Shown: piece after piece, positions 1 through 8,905 of the stretch
Layout: every line of letters begins with the position of its first letter
How positions within the stretch are numbered: the stretch's first letter is position 1
Assembly (NCBI GenBank): GCA_937894085.1
Contig: CALCSG010000157.1
Coordinates: forward strand, 1-57,212
Direction: 5' to 3'
Length of the DNA stretch: 57,212 nucleotides
Source: an uncultured Gammaproteobacteria bacterium
Lineage (GTDB): Bacteria; Pseudomonadota; Gammaproteobacteria; GCA-001735895
Program-made: the position numbers and the translations under genes
The notes under the pieces: model-generated
The model's input: only the letters and a program-made list of their open reading frames with translations
The model's database searches: none
Told to the model about the DNA's origin: nothing

Positions 1-732
1 CGCTAAAACCCTGTCAAGATGTTTTTCCTATAATTTACGCTGAATAGTTACTAATGTTCTAAGTTTATTTTGAGTTGCCATGGGTAAGTTACCGTCCAGG
101 TTCTGGAATTAATGTAAATATTGTCTTCTAAGCTGTGCGCTTTAATCCGCACAGGATTTTTGGATTTGATCAGTTTTGATATACAGAACAGGATGAGCTT
201 TTTCGATTAATGTAGATATAAAATTAATCTATGTTTATCGTAGTTCTGGTTAAAACGGGAATATATTCCCAACCTAGTCAAAAATCAACCGAATGAGACC
301 AAGTTCACACTTCTGCTCTTAATAAGCATTTGTTTATAAAATAATTCATTTTTAACGAGTTGCCCTTAATTAATAAAGGTATGAAAATATTGCAATTAAA
401 CCAGCTGTAAAAACTATATTATAGGCAGTGAACAGGAGATTTTCAGAGAAGCTGCGCCATTCAGCGGAAAAACAGAAGGATTTTTTTTAAGTCTCTTAAT
501 AAATAAAAGCTGAGAGTTATCCATTGTCGATCTGGATTGACTGTTGAACAGGTTAAATAGAGGTCCGTACATCTGCTATCTGCAGCAATTATGTTGATAG
601 AGTAAGTGTTACTGCGCCTCCTCTCAGGTCGCGGTCATTTTCTGGTCTACAGTTAATAAAATTATATTCAGTTCCTGGTGTTTTACTCCAGCTAGTAACC
701 AGAATTAATCAGAGAAAGTTTAAATAATCGAT
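1..732. other. Gene-free AT-rich region with one palindrome
   Basis: No open reading frame of useful length or recognisable RNA is visible over about 730 bases. The sequence is AT-rich with short T runs. The one structured element I can point to is the perfect 14-base palindrome GGGAATATATTCCC at 257-270, flanked by GGTT and AACC, which could be a protein-binding site or chance. The region may hold the 3' side of a neighbouring gene's leader or an uncharacterised small RNA, but nothing in it supports a specific call. Confidence 0.4.
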
Positions 733-1398
733 TTACTCATTTGACATTGCTTTTATAAACGAATCTGCCTCTGCAATTGATTTGTTCATATCTTTAATCA
801 GGCTCTTTATATCTGTTTCTACAGACTGCCCCTGGGTCTTTAGTGAAGCAATGGCATTCGCATTAAGATTGTGTTTCAAAAAAAGCACCCTGTCATTAAA
901 AGCTGCGAGTACGGGGCCAATTTTTTTCTCGGCTGTCTTCATTGCGAGCATTAATTTTGAATAGGATTTTTGAGTGGTATTGAGTCGCTTCTGGCTTGCA
1001 CGGCGTAGCTCAGGACTGGAATATAGCTTGATTTCATCAGACCATTCCTTGAACAGTGCGTTTGCAACATCCTCTACAGAAACGATCTCATCGTGAACAG
1101 TTTCAGCCTGGGTTTTACTCTCTTCATATTCATCTTTGAGTAACCTGTACTGCTTCTCAAGATCACCACCTGAATAGTTAGTGACAGCAATAAATTTATC
1201 CAGTGCAGAACTAAACTGTTCCCTCGCTTCCTGCTGTGCTTCACGTGCATCATCGACGCGATTAACAAGAATATCGCGTTTTTCAACCCCGATCTTTTCC
1301 ATAGCGCCGTAATAAACAGTTTGGCAACCTGCCATTAATAACAAGGCAGCCAATAACAAGAATGCCTGAGCAGAATAACAGCTACGAGTATGAGTCAT
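733..1398 (-). CDS. DUF2959 family lipoprotein
   Basis: This is a small predicted outer- or inner-membrane lipoprotein of the DUF2959 type; its function is not known. The N-terminus is a lipoprotein signal peptide with a hydrophobic leucine/alanine stretch ending in the lipobox LMAGC. The rest is highly charged and almost wholly helical, consistent with a coiled-coil rod in the periplasm. The ORF track begins at a GTG at 1410. I prefer the ATG at 1398 (protein starting MTHTRSC), which gives a normal-length signal peptide, but the GTG cannot be excluded. It stands alone, with gaps on both sides, in the same direction as yraN and lpoA further along but separated from yraN by about 190 bases. 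Family assignment is from remembered sequence character, not a search. Confidence 0.7.
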   Translation of the reverse strand: MTHTRSCYSAQAFLLLAALLLMAGCQTVYYGAMEKIGVEKRDILVNRVDDAREAQQEAREQFSSALDKFIAVTNYSGGDLEKQYRLLKDEYEESKTQAETVHDEIVSVEDVANALFKEWSDEIKLYSSPELRRASQKRLNTTQKSYSKLMLAMKTAEKKIGPVLAAFNDRVLFLKHNLNANAIASLKTQGQSVETDIKSLIKDMNKSIAEADSFIKAMSNE

Positions 1399-1592
1399 TA
1401 ATAATCCCACGATAAGTATTTTATGATATGGCCGACATTTCCACGAGTTCGACCAGGCCTTTCATTTTTAGCAGAATAATATGACAGCTGTCTAAAAAGA
1501 TATCAATATTCTAATTGTAAAACTTTGTTAATGGTGATGCATAAACATGCTTTAAACTGAAGCTCCTGGTTATTAACTAAAATGTCACGCTC

Positions 1593-1982
1593 TTAATAAT
1601 AACCGGATTGTTCAGTACTGAAAGCATTCTGTATCCATTCGAATGAAAGTTTTCTTAAACTATCTTCCGGTGTAATGAACAGGGCATCGAAACGATAGTT
1701 ATGCTGTTGAAACTTTTTCTGGCTGGTTATGAAAGTCAGGGCTGCTTTTGTGATCTTTTGTTGTTTGGAAACAGGAATGCTGTAAGCGGTTCCGCCAAAA
1801 GCATTGTTTTTACGGTATTTAACTTCGATAAAACACAAGGTGTTTTTATCTAACATAATCAGGTCGATTTCGCCTGACCGGCAATGATAGTTTTGCTGTA
1901 CAGGTTTTAGCCCTTTCTGTTGCAGCCAGCCTGAAGCCTGCTGTTCAAAGTACAATCCCTTGTCTTTCCTTGATTCCCACAC
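1593..1982 (-). CDS. yraN: YraN family predicted endonuclease-fold protein (UPF0102)
   Basis: A 129-residue protein of the YraN/UPF0102 family, which has a restriction-endonuclease-like fold; its cellular role is not established, though its linkage to lpoA is conserved. The family's catalytic-type core is visible: GEIDLI at residues 37-42 and FIEVKYR at 51-57, so the acidic residues and the E-V-K lysine of a PD-(D/E)XK nuclease are all present. The length is usual for the family. The start is GTG at 1982. It follows lpoA by 14 bases on the same strand, reproducing the lpoA-yraN order of Escherichia coli, so the two are probably cotranscribed. Activity on DNA is inferred only from the fold. 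Confidence 0.9.
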   Translation of the reverse strand: MWESRKDKGLYFEQQASGWLQQKGLKPVQQNYHCRSGEIDLIMLDKNTLCFIEVKYRKNNAFGGTAYSIPVSKQQKITKAALTFITSQKKFQQHNYRFDALFITPEDSLRKLSFEWIQNAFSTEQSGYY

Positions 1983-1996
1983 AGCACTAGCTATTT

Positions 1997-3889
1997 TTAA
2001 TCAACGGTTTCAACACTCTGTTTTAAAACTTCTGCACGACCTTTTAAATAGGTGGCGAGAATCAGTTCGCGATGTACCCGACCGTTCTTATCGACAGAAA
2101 TGGTACCGCTATTAAGGGCTACTTTTTCTTCCGGGGTTATCATCAGTCGTCGTAAAGAGGGAATTAAATTATAAGCATCTATACCCAGTGCAAAAAAGCG
2201 GGCGTAACGGTCATTTTGTTTTGGCCATAATTTATTTATAGCTGCAAAGTCTGGGTTGGTGGTATTAGTCAATGCCCAGGGGGTATCCACAAACAGTATT
2301 TCATCGAGGTCTCTATCAGCATCCGGGTCACTGTTGCTGGAAGAGATACTCGACGTTGAATAAACCGGTAAGTCTTTGGCATGGTGGAATTTTAACTGCG
2401 GTTTAATCAGGCGTGCCTGGCGGGGATTACCGGCAATAAAAATCATATCGACATCCTGCCTCCTGCGCGGAATAAATTCCGATTTTTCACCGGTTACCTG
2501 GTCCAGTATTGAATGCCGGCGATCACTGCTATTGAGATTTAATAATTGCTTGATGGATGCAGAGTAATCATTTTTCCGGGATGGGTATCTTGCGCTGTCA
2601 ACAACCTGTCCGCCAAGTGCTTCAAAACGTTTCGTAAAAGCCTGGTTTAATCGCTCACCCAGATTGCTGTCCGGGGTCAGAGTTACCGCATGATACTGAC
2701 TATTGATCAGGGCATAGTCGGCAATCTGCTCCGCTTCGTCTTCCGGTCTGAGGCCAAACTGGTACAGGTTGTTAATGCCAATGTTTTCATCGTCGGCATA
2801 ATTAAGCGTCAGAGTGGGTACTTTTAAAGATTCATTGAGCTGTAGTTCACTGACCAGTTTTTTATCTAATGGACCTACTATAAAATCGGCACCATTTTGT
2901 ATGGCCTGGTTATATTGCATATAGAACTGCTGGGGGTCGCTACTGACATTAACGATCTCCAGCATGGGCTTCTCTTCAGGATCCTTGTAATAAGCGTACA
3001 GGAATCCATTTTGTATGGCTTCAGCTACATTTTTTAATTTATCAGAGAGCGGAAGTAATAGCGCGATTCGAGTCGGATTTATATAAATCAACTTACTCTC
3101 TGAGACCAGCTGTTCGGCGAAACTGACAGATGCTTCATGGTCCTTGTAGATTTCATGCCACTTTTTGATCCAGGGTTCTATTTTTGCTGGTAGCATGTTC
3201 GAGCGGCGGGCTATTAAATTTAATTCCAGCCAGCCTCTGAGAGGAATCGTCTGCTGTTGAGACAGTGCTTTGATGATATTCGGTTCAGATATACGGCTTA
3301 AAGCATCCCAGATAAAATTATGATTTTCCAGTGTTTCAGCTTCGGTTTTCAGGTATTGACCGATTTGTATGCGTAGCTCCGCAGACTCCAGTGGCTTGCC
3401 GATGGCAAGTACGCCTTTTGAACGAATATTTAAAGCCAGCGCCTTGTAACCAGGGTCAGTAATACTTTCCAGATCGGGCAGGTTAGCCAGGCTTTGATAA
3501 GTTTTGCCATTCTCGAAATAAAGTCCGGCCAGCAGGGTGTTTTTATGACTGAATTCACTTTCCAGTAGATCGTCTTCCTTTAATGTATCGTAAAAAGTTT
3601 GCAGCGCATCATATTGTTGGTTTTTATACATCATGAGAGCGACTTTTTGTAAATAGAAAGAGTGATCGGGTTGAGCAGAGTTGTCAGCCAGGTATTGATA
3701 CATGCTGGCAGCTTTTTCCCAGTCAAACTCCTGTTCATAATTAAAAGCAATAATTTTGGACTCTGCAGTCACCTGTCCTGATGGCTGTGTTTTTAGCAGG
3801 GAGCTGGTGGACTGGCATGAAGTGACCAATATAGCGCTGGCTATAATGAAGCTTAATTTTATCAGCGTTAATGTAAGTAGTTTGTGCAT
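1997..3889 (-). CDS. lpoA: Penicillin-binding protein activator LpoA
   Basis: LpoA is an outer-membrane lipoprotein that reaches through the periplasm to stimulate the transpeptidase activity of PBP1A. The protein has a signal peptide and a lipobox LVTSC, an N-terminal helical repeat (TPR-like) half, and a C-terminal half resembling periplasmic binding proteins, with the phrase RIALLLPLSDKL opening the second half and FIVGPLDKKLV further on. The ORF track starts at a TTG at 3922. The internal ATG at 3889 gives a compact 25-residue lipoprotein signal (MHKLLTLTLIKL) and is my preferred start, yielding about 630 residues. It is divergent from rsmI, the same arrangement as in Escherichia coli, so the short gap between them should hold both promoters. 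yraN follows at 14 bases. Confidence 0.93.
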   Translation of the reverse strand: MHKLLTLTLIKLSFIIASAILVTSCQSTSSLLKTQPSGQVTAESKIIAFNYEQEFDWEKAASMYQYLADNSAQPDHSFYLQKVALMMYKNQQYDALQTFYDTLKEDDLLESEFSHKNTLLAGLYFENGKTYQSLANLPDLESITDPGYKALALNIRSKGVLAIGKPLESAELRIQIGQYLKTEAETLENHNFIWDALSRISEPNIIKALSQQQTIPLRGWLELNLIARRSNMLPAKIEPWIKKWHEIYKDHEASVSFAEQLVSESKLIYINPTRIALLLPLSDKLKNVAEAIQNGFLYAYYKDPEEKPMLEIVNVSSDPQQFYMQYNQAIQNGADFIVGPLDKKLVSELQLNESLKVPTLTLNYADDENIGINNLYQFGLRPEDEAEQIADYALINSQYHAVTLTPDSNLGERLNQAFTKRFEALGGQVVDSARYPSRKNDYSASIKQLLNLNSSDRRHSILDQVTGEKSEFIPRRRQDVDMIFIAGNPRQARLIKPQLKFHHAKDLPVYSTSSISSSNSDPDADRDLDEILFVDTPWALTNTTNPDFAAINKLWPKQNDRYARFFALGIDAYNLIPSLRRLMITPEEKVALNSGTISVDKNGRVHRELILATYLKGRAEVLKQSVETVD

Positions 3890-3962
3890 GGCCGTAGATA
3901 AGTTGATTGCAGACTGAGTCAATGAGTCTGTTAGAATAAGTGATTAGTTTACATGGTTAAAG

Positions 3963-4820
3963 ATGAAAATGTCAGGCGTACTTTATATCGTAGCAACACC
4001 GATCGGCAATCTGGATGATATTACGTTAAGAGCAATCGAGATTTTACGTACGGTCGATCTGGTGGCAGCCGAAGACACACGACATAGCCAGCATTTGTTG
4101 TCTCACCTGGGGGTCAGCAAAAAGATGCTATCTCTGCATGAACACAATGAACGTGATCGAATACAGCAGATTTTAAATTATCTTGAGGCTGGTCAGCAAA
4201 TTGCTCTGGTGTCGGATGCGGGTACGCCGCTGATTTCAGATCCGGGTTTTCCGTTGGTAAGAGCAACTATAGAAGCAGGGTTCAGGGTGATTCCCATACC
4301 CGGCGTTAGCAGTATTATCACTGCGTTGAGTGCAGCGGGTTTACCCACGGATAAGTTTAGTTTTCATGGGTTTCTCCCGCATAAAAATGCAGAAAGAGTA
4401 AAGCGGCTGGAAAGTTTAAAAAATAGTGATGGCACCCATGTATTACTGGAATCTACCCATCGTATAGAGCGACTGTTGCAGCAAATTATGCAGGTCATGC
4501 CGGAGTCTCAGGTGGTGCTGGCTAAAGAATTGACTAAACGGCATGAAACCTTTATTCGCGGTTCTGCAGAGCAGTGTCTTCAAGTATTCGAACAGGATGC
4601 TTTGTTGAAAAAAGGGGAGTTTGTCGTGCTGATCTATCAGCTTATTGCCGATAAAGATGACTCTGTGGATCTGGATGCTGAAAAAATGTTAGCGTTACTG
4701 ATGCAAGAAATGCCGCTAAAAAAAGCGGTAAAGTTAGCAGTTAGTCTCAGTGGATTGAAAAAAAATGAGCTGTATAAAATGGCTTTAGTACTATCCGGAA
4801 ATCAGCATAAAGAGGATTAA
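3963..4820 (+). CDS. rsmI: 16S rRNA (cytidine-1402-2'-O)-methyltransferase RsmI
   Basis: RsmI methylates the ribose of C1402 in 16S rRNA with S-adenosylmethionine, acting in the decoding centre together with RsmH, which is encoded about 2 kb downstream. The tetrapyrrole-methylase-type fold is clear: TPIGNLDD near residue 12, AEDTRHS near 36 and SDAGTPLISDPG near 81, followed by IPIPGVSS. At 285 residues it is a normal length. The gene is divergent from lpoA and is followed by the RNase P RNA gene on the same strand after about 50 bases. An ATG two codons downstream is an alternative start. No terminator is evident between it and rnpB. Confidence 0.96.
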   Translation: MKMSGVLYIVATPIGNLDDITLRAIEILRTVDLVAAEDTRHSQHLLSHLGVSKKMLSLHEHNERDRIQQILNYLEAGQQIALVSDAGTPLISDPGFPLVRATIEAGFRVIPIPGVSSIITALSAAGLPTDKFSFHGFLPHKNAERVKRLESLKNSDGTHVLLESTHRIERLLQQIMQVMPESQVVLAKELTKRHETFIRGSAEQCLQVFEQDALLKKGEFVVLIYQLIADKDDSVDLDAEKMLALLMQEMPLKKAVKLAVSLSGLKKNELYKMALVLSGNQHKED

Positions 4821-4868
4821 CAAAGAGAAAAGTACTTATTGTCGGGAAACTATATAAGGTATTATACG

Positions 4869-5217
4869 ATTCAAGTCAGCCAGATAATCGCTGGTACCTT
4901 CGGGTACTGGAGGAAAGTCCGGGCTCCACAGGGCAGAGTGCCAGTTAACGGCTGGGAGGCGTGAGCCTACGGAAAGTGCCGCAGAAAATATACCGCCAGA
5001 TAGCTTGCTGTCTGGTAAGGGTGAAATGGTGCGGTAAGAGCGCACCGCGCTACTGGTAACAGTAGTGGCAGGGTAAACCCCACTCGGAGCAAGACCAAAT
5101 AGGAGAGCAATGGTGCTGCCCGCACTGCTTTCGGGTTGGTTGCTTGAGAATTGCTGGTGACAGCAGTTCCAGATGAATGATTATCCACGACAGAACCCGG
5201 CTTACAGGCTGACTTAC
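4869..5217 (+). ncRNA. rnpB: RNase P RNA (bacterial type A)
   Basis: This is the catalytic RNA of RNase P, which matures tRNA 5' ends. Helix P1 is formed by AAGTCAGCC at 4873-4881 and its perfect complement GGCTGACTT at 5207-5215, which sets the ends to within a few bases. Inside are the conserved core strings GAGGAAAGTCCGGGCTCC near the 5' side, CAGGGTAAACCCC and GAGCAAGACCAAATAGG in the middle, and ACAGAACCCGGCTTAC near the 3' end, in the expected order. The length of about 350 nt fits a type A RNA. TATATAAG about 15 bases upstream of the 5' end is a possible -10 element. The ORFs predicted across this stretch on the minus strand are spurious. Confidence 0.96.
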
Positions 5218-5238
5218 TTAATTATTTGATTTATCTGT

Positions 5239-5261
5239 CCCCTTATTGTTTTTTTAAGGGG
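5239..5261 (+). terminator. Weak hairpin after rnpB
   Basis: CCCCTTA at 5239-5245 pairs with TAAGGGG at 5255-5261 around a T-rich loop. It lies 22 bases past the end of the RNase P RNA and could help end that transcript, but no T-tract follows the stem, so it is not a canonical intrinsic terminator. Confidence 0.35.
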
Positions 5262-5453
5262 ATGGGTAAAATAACTCTTCTCGCAATATCCTTCCCCTGT
5301 AAATATCTCTCAAAATCAGCCTCTCTTAATATTCTACTTTAACTATGTTTCGTTAACATTTGTTTTTAATAGACATTAACCGTTTATCACAAGAATCTTT
5401 GCTAAGTCATTGTTGTTATTAAAGAAATTCCATTCCTGAACCCCTATTTTTAC

Positions 5454-5481
5454 TTGACATGTGGCAAATCTGAGCGATACT
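5454..5481 (+). promoter_or_regulatory. Predicted mra (dcw operon) promoter
   Basis: A consensus -35 box TTGACA at 5454-5459 is followed after 16 bases by GATACT at 5476-5481, a reasonable -10 hexamer. Transcription would start near 5488, about 45 bases before mraZ, which puts the MraZ-type repeats just downstream of the start site as in the Escherichia coli mra promoter. This is the only strong promoter-like pair I see ahead of the 16-gene cluster. Confidence 0.75.
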
Positions 5482-5492
5482 GTGTGTATTGG

Positions 5493-5527
5493 TGGGAAAT
5501 TGTGTCATAAAGTGGCTTATAAAGGGC
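5493..5527 (+). promoter_or_regulatory. MraZ operator repeats
   Basis: Four 5-mers occur with exact 10-base spacing: TGGGA at 5493, TGTCA at 5503, TGGCT at 5513 and AGGGC at 5523. MraZ binds TGGGN direct repeats separated by 5 bases in the leader of its own operon, so this is very likely the autoregulatory operator. Only the first repeat matches TGGGN exactly; the others are degenerate, and a fourth register overlaps the ribosome-binding region. Confidence 0.65.
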
Positions 5528-5534
5528 GGAGTGA

Positions 5535-5987
5535 GTGCTTAAATTCAGAGGGGCTTCAAATTTATCGTTAGATGCGAAAGGCAGGATAGTTTTACCTGCC
5601 CGTTATCGTGAGCGTCTGGCTGAAATTTGTGATAGTCAACTGGTAGTCACTATTGATACAGATGAATCCTGCCTGTTGATCTATCCGCTAAATGAGTGGG
5701 AGGTCGTCGAAGAAAAAATTAATGCCTTACCCGGTCTGAATAAAAGAGTGAAGCTTATCAAGCGCAAGCTGGTTGGCTATGCCACCGATATTGAAGTCAA
5801 TGATAGTGGCAGATTACTGCTTTCTGCGCCCCTGAGGGCTTATGCCAAGCTGGATAAAAAAGTTGTTTTAATCGGGCAGGGTAATAAATTCGAACTGTGG
5901 GATGAAGCTCTGTGGGAAAAGCATTGCATGGAAGAGATTGATGAAGATGAAGAGACTCCTGTCGCTTTAGCGGAGCTGTCAATATGA
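5535..5987 (+). CDS. mraZ: Transcriptional regulator MraZ
   Basis: MraZ is a ring-forming DNA-binding protein of the AbrB-like swapped-hairpin fold that represses its own division/cell-wall operon. At 150 residues it has the normal two-repeat length; each half carries the family's signature, N-terminal LDAKGRIVLPARYR near residues 12-25 and C-terminal VNDSGRLLLSAPLRAYA near 88-104. The start is GTG at 5535, preceded by AAAGGGCGGAG as ribosome-binding sequence. It is first in the dcw cluster and its stop overlaps the rsmH start (ATGA). Operator repeats and a promoter lie directly upstream, so autoregulation is well supported by layout, though the repeats are imperfect. Confidence 0.96.
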   Translation: MLKFRGASNLSLDAKGRIVLPARYRERLAEICDSQLVVTIDTDESCLLIYPLNEWEVVEEKINALPGLNKRVKLIKRKLVGYATDIEVNDSGRLLLSAPLRAYAKLDKKVVLIGQGNKFELWDEALWEKHCMEEIDEDEETPVALAELSI

Positions 5988-6928
5988 GTGGGCAGACTTT
6001 CTCACATCAACCCGTGTTGTTTCAACAGGTACTCCATTTGATGAATATCAAACCGGATGGTCTCTATGTTGACGGGACTTTTGGTCGAGGTGGTCATTCT
6101 GCAGCTATTCTTGCTCAGCTCAATGAAAAGGGCAGGCTGGTGGTAATGGATAAAGATCCTCAAGCCATTGATTCTGCCAGGCAACAGTATTCAGATGACG
6201 CTCGCGTCACTATTATTCATGATGATTATGCCCAAATGGCCCTGCGTGTCGAGCAACTGGGTCTGAAACAGTCGGTGGATGGCGTTCTGCTTGATCTGGG
6301 CGTTTCTTCTCCTCAGCTGGATGATGCGCAAAGAGGGTTCAGTTTTCAGCAAAATGGTCCACTGGATATGCGTATGAATCCGACTCAGGGCATGTCTGCA
6401 TCAGAGTGGATAATGACTGCTAAAGAAAAAGAAATTGCAGATGTCCTGTGGCAATTAGGTGAAGAACGTTTTTCCAGGCGTATCGCTAAAAAAATTATTG
6501 AGTTTCGTCAGCAACAGGTTATTACAGATACTGCAACTTTAGTGGGAATAATTATTGAGTGTGTTCCTGCGCATAAAGAGAAAAAGCATCCTGCTACACG
6601 TAGCTTTCAGGCTATTCGTATGCACGTAAATCAGGAGCTGGATCATATTCATCAGGTACTCGACGGTATTTTTGATGTGTTAACGGTTGGCGGGAGACTA
6701 CTGGTGATCAGTTTCCATTCACTGGAAGATCGCCTGGTAAAACGGTTTATTAAGAAGCACTCCACAGCTCCTGTTTTGCCTAAAGGGTTGCCGGTTCGTG
6801 ATTGTGATTTAAATCTTACGGTCCGCTTCAAAAGTATTGGTAAAGCTGTTAAGGCAACTGCTGATGAAATTCAGCAGAATTCGCGCTCACGCAGCGCAAT
6901 TTTAAGAATTGCCGAGCGAGTTTACTGA
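5984..6928 (+). CDS. rsmH: 16S rRNA (cytosine-1402-N4)-methyltransferase RsmH
   Basis: RsmH (MraW) adds the N4 methyl group to C1402 of 16S rRNA; RsmI, encoded upstream in this window, adds the ribose methyl to the same nucleotide. The sequence has the hallmarks HQPVLFQQV at the N-terminus, YVDGTFGRGGHS near residue 28 for AdoMet binding, DLGVSSPQLDDAQRGFSF near 104, and ISFHSLEDR near 245. At 314 residues it is the usual size. It overlaps mraZ by 4 bases and its stop codon shares a base with the ftsL start, so translation in this part of the operon is tightly coupled. Confidence 0.97.
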   Translation: MSGQTFSHQPVLFQQVLHLMNIKPDGLYVDGTFGRGGHSAAILAQLNEKGRLVVMDKDPQAIDSARQQYSDDARVTIIHDDYAQMALRVEQLGLKQSVDGVLLDLGVSSPQLDDAQRGFSFQQNGPLDMRMNPTQGMSASEWIMTAKEKEIADVLWQLGEERFSRRIAKKIIEFRQQQVITDTATLVGIIIECVPAHKEKKHPATRSFQAIRMHVNQELDHIHQVLDGIFDVLTVGGRLLVISFHSLEDRLVKRFIKKHSTAPVLPKGLPVRDCDLNLTVRFKSIGKAVKATADEIQQNSRSRSAILRIAERVY

Positions 6929-7200
6929 TGTCCCGACTGTACTGGTTGCTGCTGCTGGTTATTCTGGTAACTGGCAGCTCGATGGCTGTTATTTATGTAA
7001 AACATGAAAGCCGTGTTTTATTTACTGAATTAAGATTAAAGCAAAAAATACAGGATGAGCAGCTTATTCAATGGAGTCGGCTGCAAATTCAAAAAAGTAC
7101 GTTAATAACCCAGGCTAATGTTGAGTCTATAGCCCGTAAAAGGCTGGATATGATATTACCTGATCATGTGCAAATAGTGACTTTGATCGATCATGAGTGA
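6928..7200 (+). CDS. ftsL: Cell division protein FtsL
   Basis: FtsL is a small bitopic membrane protein that forms a complex with FtsB and FtsQ and activates the FtsW-FtsI septal peptidoglycan synthase. The 90-residue product has a short cytoplasmic tail, one transmembrane helix (about residues 4-23, LYWLLLLVILVTGSSMAVIY) and a periplasmic coiled coil with leucine/isoleucine heptads, ending in a conserved ARKRLDM segment near residue 70. The sequence of FtsL is poorly conserved, so the call rests on size, topology and position between rsmH and ftsI. It overlaps ftsI by 8 bases. Confidence 0.93.
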   Translation: MSRLYWLLLLVILVTGSSMAVIYVKHESRVLFTELRLKQKIQDEQLIQWSRLQIQKSTLITQANVESIARKRLDMILPDHVQIVTLIDHE

Positions 7201-8905
7201 TAATTCTTCAACATCTTTTTTTGCAGGCAGACATTATTTTGTGCTGGCTGTGCTGATGTTATTGTTTTCGTCGCTGGTATTCAGGTCGGCCTGGTTACAG
7301 GTCTATAACCAGGATTTCCTGCTGGATGAAGGTAGTCAGCGCCAGCTAAGAACGATTCAGACCCCGGCTTATAGAGGAACTATTATGGATCGTTTCGGTA
7401 CGCCATTAGCGATAAGTACACCGGTTGATTCGGTGTGGGTTAATCCGCAGCAAATATTATTAGATCAGCCAGGTTTAAAAAAGGTAACACAGTTACTGGG
7501 CATTAATTTTAAGCAAACCCTAAATAAGCTCAAGCAACGTGCTAACAGGGAATTTGTTTTTATCAAACGCAGGGTAGAGCCTGAGCTGGCACAAAAAGCG
7601 GTAGAAGGTGTCAAAGGTGTGCACTTACAAAGAGAATATAACCGTTTTTATCCTGCGGGTGAAGTTGTCTCGCATGTACTGGGTTTTACTGATATTGATA
7701 ATATTGGTCGTGAAGGGATGGAACGTGTTTATCAGGACTGGTTAAAAGCTAAATCGGGACAACGTACCATCTTGCGTAATCGAAAAGGCGAAGTGGTAGA
7801 GAATATATCTCAGGTTGTAGCTGCTCGTCCGGGTAAAGATTTACAGACCAGTATTGATATGCGCCTGCAATATATTGCTTACCGCAGTTTGAGCAAAGCC
7901 ATAAAACACCATGATGCTAAATCGGGTAGTGCTGTGTTACTGGATGCCCGTTCAGGTGAAATTCTGGCCATCGCCAATTGGCCTTCTTATAATCCAAATC
8001 AACACAAAAATAAATCGGCATCGGCTCGACGAAATCGTGCTATTACCGATGTGTTCGAACCTGGTTCGACAATCAAGCCATTTACCCTGGCAGCGGCACT
8101 TGACAGGAATTTATATAACTCGAAAAGTCGTATTAATACGGCTCCGGGTTACATGAAAATAACAGGTTATCCCATTCGGGATTTTCGTAATTATGGGGTG
8201 CTTGATCTTGCAGGTATTTTACGTAAGTCGAGTAATGTTGGAGCTTCCAAGGTAGCTATGTCCATGAAGTCCGAAGAGCTTTGGCGGGCTTTTACCGATT
8301 ATGGTTTTGGAGAGCCAACGGGTGTTAGTTTCCCTGCTTCATCGTCAGGATATTTTAGTGACTTTCACGACTGGCAACCACTGGATCATGCCACTATGGC
8401 TTTTGGTTATGGGCTATCGGTTTCTACATTGCAGTTAGCCAGGGCTTATTCAATCTTTGCCAACGAAGGGAAGCTACGACCTGTAAGTTTACTGAAACTG
8501 GATGAGCCTCAGGCTGCTCCCCAGGTGATGAAGCGGTCTACAGCTAATATGGTTTTGAAAATGCTGGAGCAGGTAGTAGGTCCGGATGGAACAGCGCAAC
8601 AGGCGGCAATCAGCGGGTATAGAGTGGCAGGGAAAACCGGAACCGCTAAGAAAAATGCAGTTGGTGGTTATCTTGAAGATACCTATACATCGGTATTCGC
8701 TGGTGTTGTACCGGTTAGTAATCCTCGCCTGGTGATGGCGGTGATGATAGATGAGCCAAAAGTGAATGGATATTATGGCGGAGTGGTGGCAGCGCCGGTT
8801 TTTAAAGAAGTTTTAAGTCATGCACTCAGGTTAATGAATATTTCTCCTGATGATCTTGCTGCTACCCGGCAACTTGCTAAAACTGCTGGACGGGAGCTTC
8901 TATGA
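7193..8905 (+). CDS. ftsI: Peptidoglycan D,D-transpeptidase FtsI (PBP3)
   Basis: FtsI is the septum-specific class B penicillin-binding protein that crosslinks peptidoglycan made by FtsW. A single N-terminal transmembrane helix (about residues 14-34) is followed by the pedestal domain (RGTIMDRFGTPLA) and a transpeptidase domain with all three active-site motifs: S292-T-I-K295, S346-S-N348 and K481-T-G483. The 570-residue length fits the family. The ATG at 7193 overlaps the end of ftsL, and the stop overlaps the ATGATG start of murE. Nothing points to resistance-type alterations or truncation. Confidence 0.97.
   Translation: MSDNSSTSFFAGRHYFVLAVLMLLFSSLVFRSAWLQVYNQDFLLDEGSQRQLRTIQTPAYRGTIMDRFGTPLAISTPVDSVWVNPQQILLDQPGLKKVTQLLGINFKQTLNKLKQRANREFVFIKRRVEPELAQKAVEGVKGVHLQREYNRFYPAGEVVSHVLGFTDIDNIGREGMERVYQDWLKAKSGQRTILRNRKGEVVENISQVVAARPGKDLQTSIDMRLQYIAYRSLSKAIKHHDAKSGSAVLLDARSGEILAIANWPSYNPNQHKNKSASARRNRAITDVFEPGSTIKPFTLAAALDRNLYNSKSRINTAPGYMKITGYPIRDFRNYGVLDLAGILRKSSNVGASKVAMSMKSEELWRAFTDYGFGEPTGVSFPASSSGYFSDFHDWQPLDHATMAFGYGLSVSTLQLARAYSIFANEGKLRPVSLLKLDEPQAAPQVMKRSTANMVLKMLEQVVGPDGTAQQAAISGYRVAGKTGTAKKNAVGGYLEDTYTSVFAGVVPVSNPRLVMAVMIDEPKVNGYYGGVVAAPVFKEVLSHALRLMNISPDDLAATRQLAKTAGRELL

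Noticed and set aside
4836-5188. Two minus-strand ORFs of 69 and 73 codons
   Set aside because: They lie on the opposite strand of the RNase P RNA gene, whose conserved structure accounts for the sequence.
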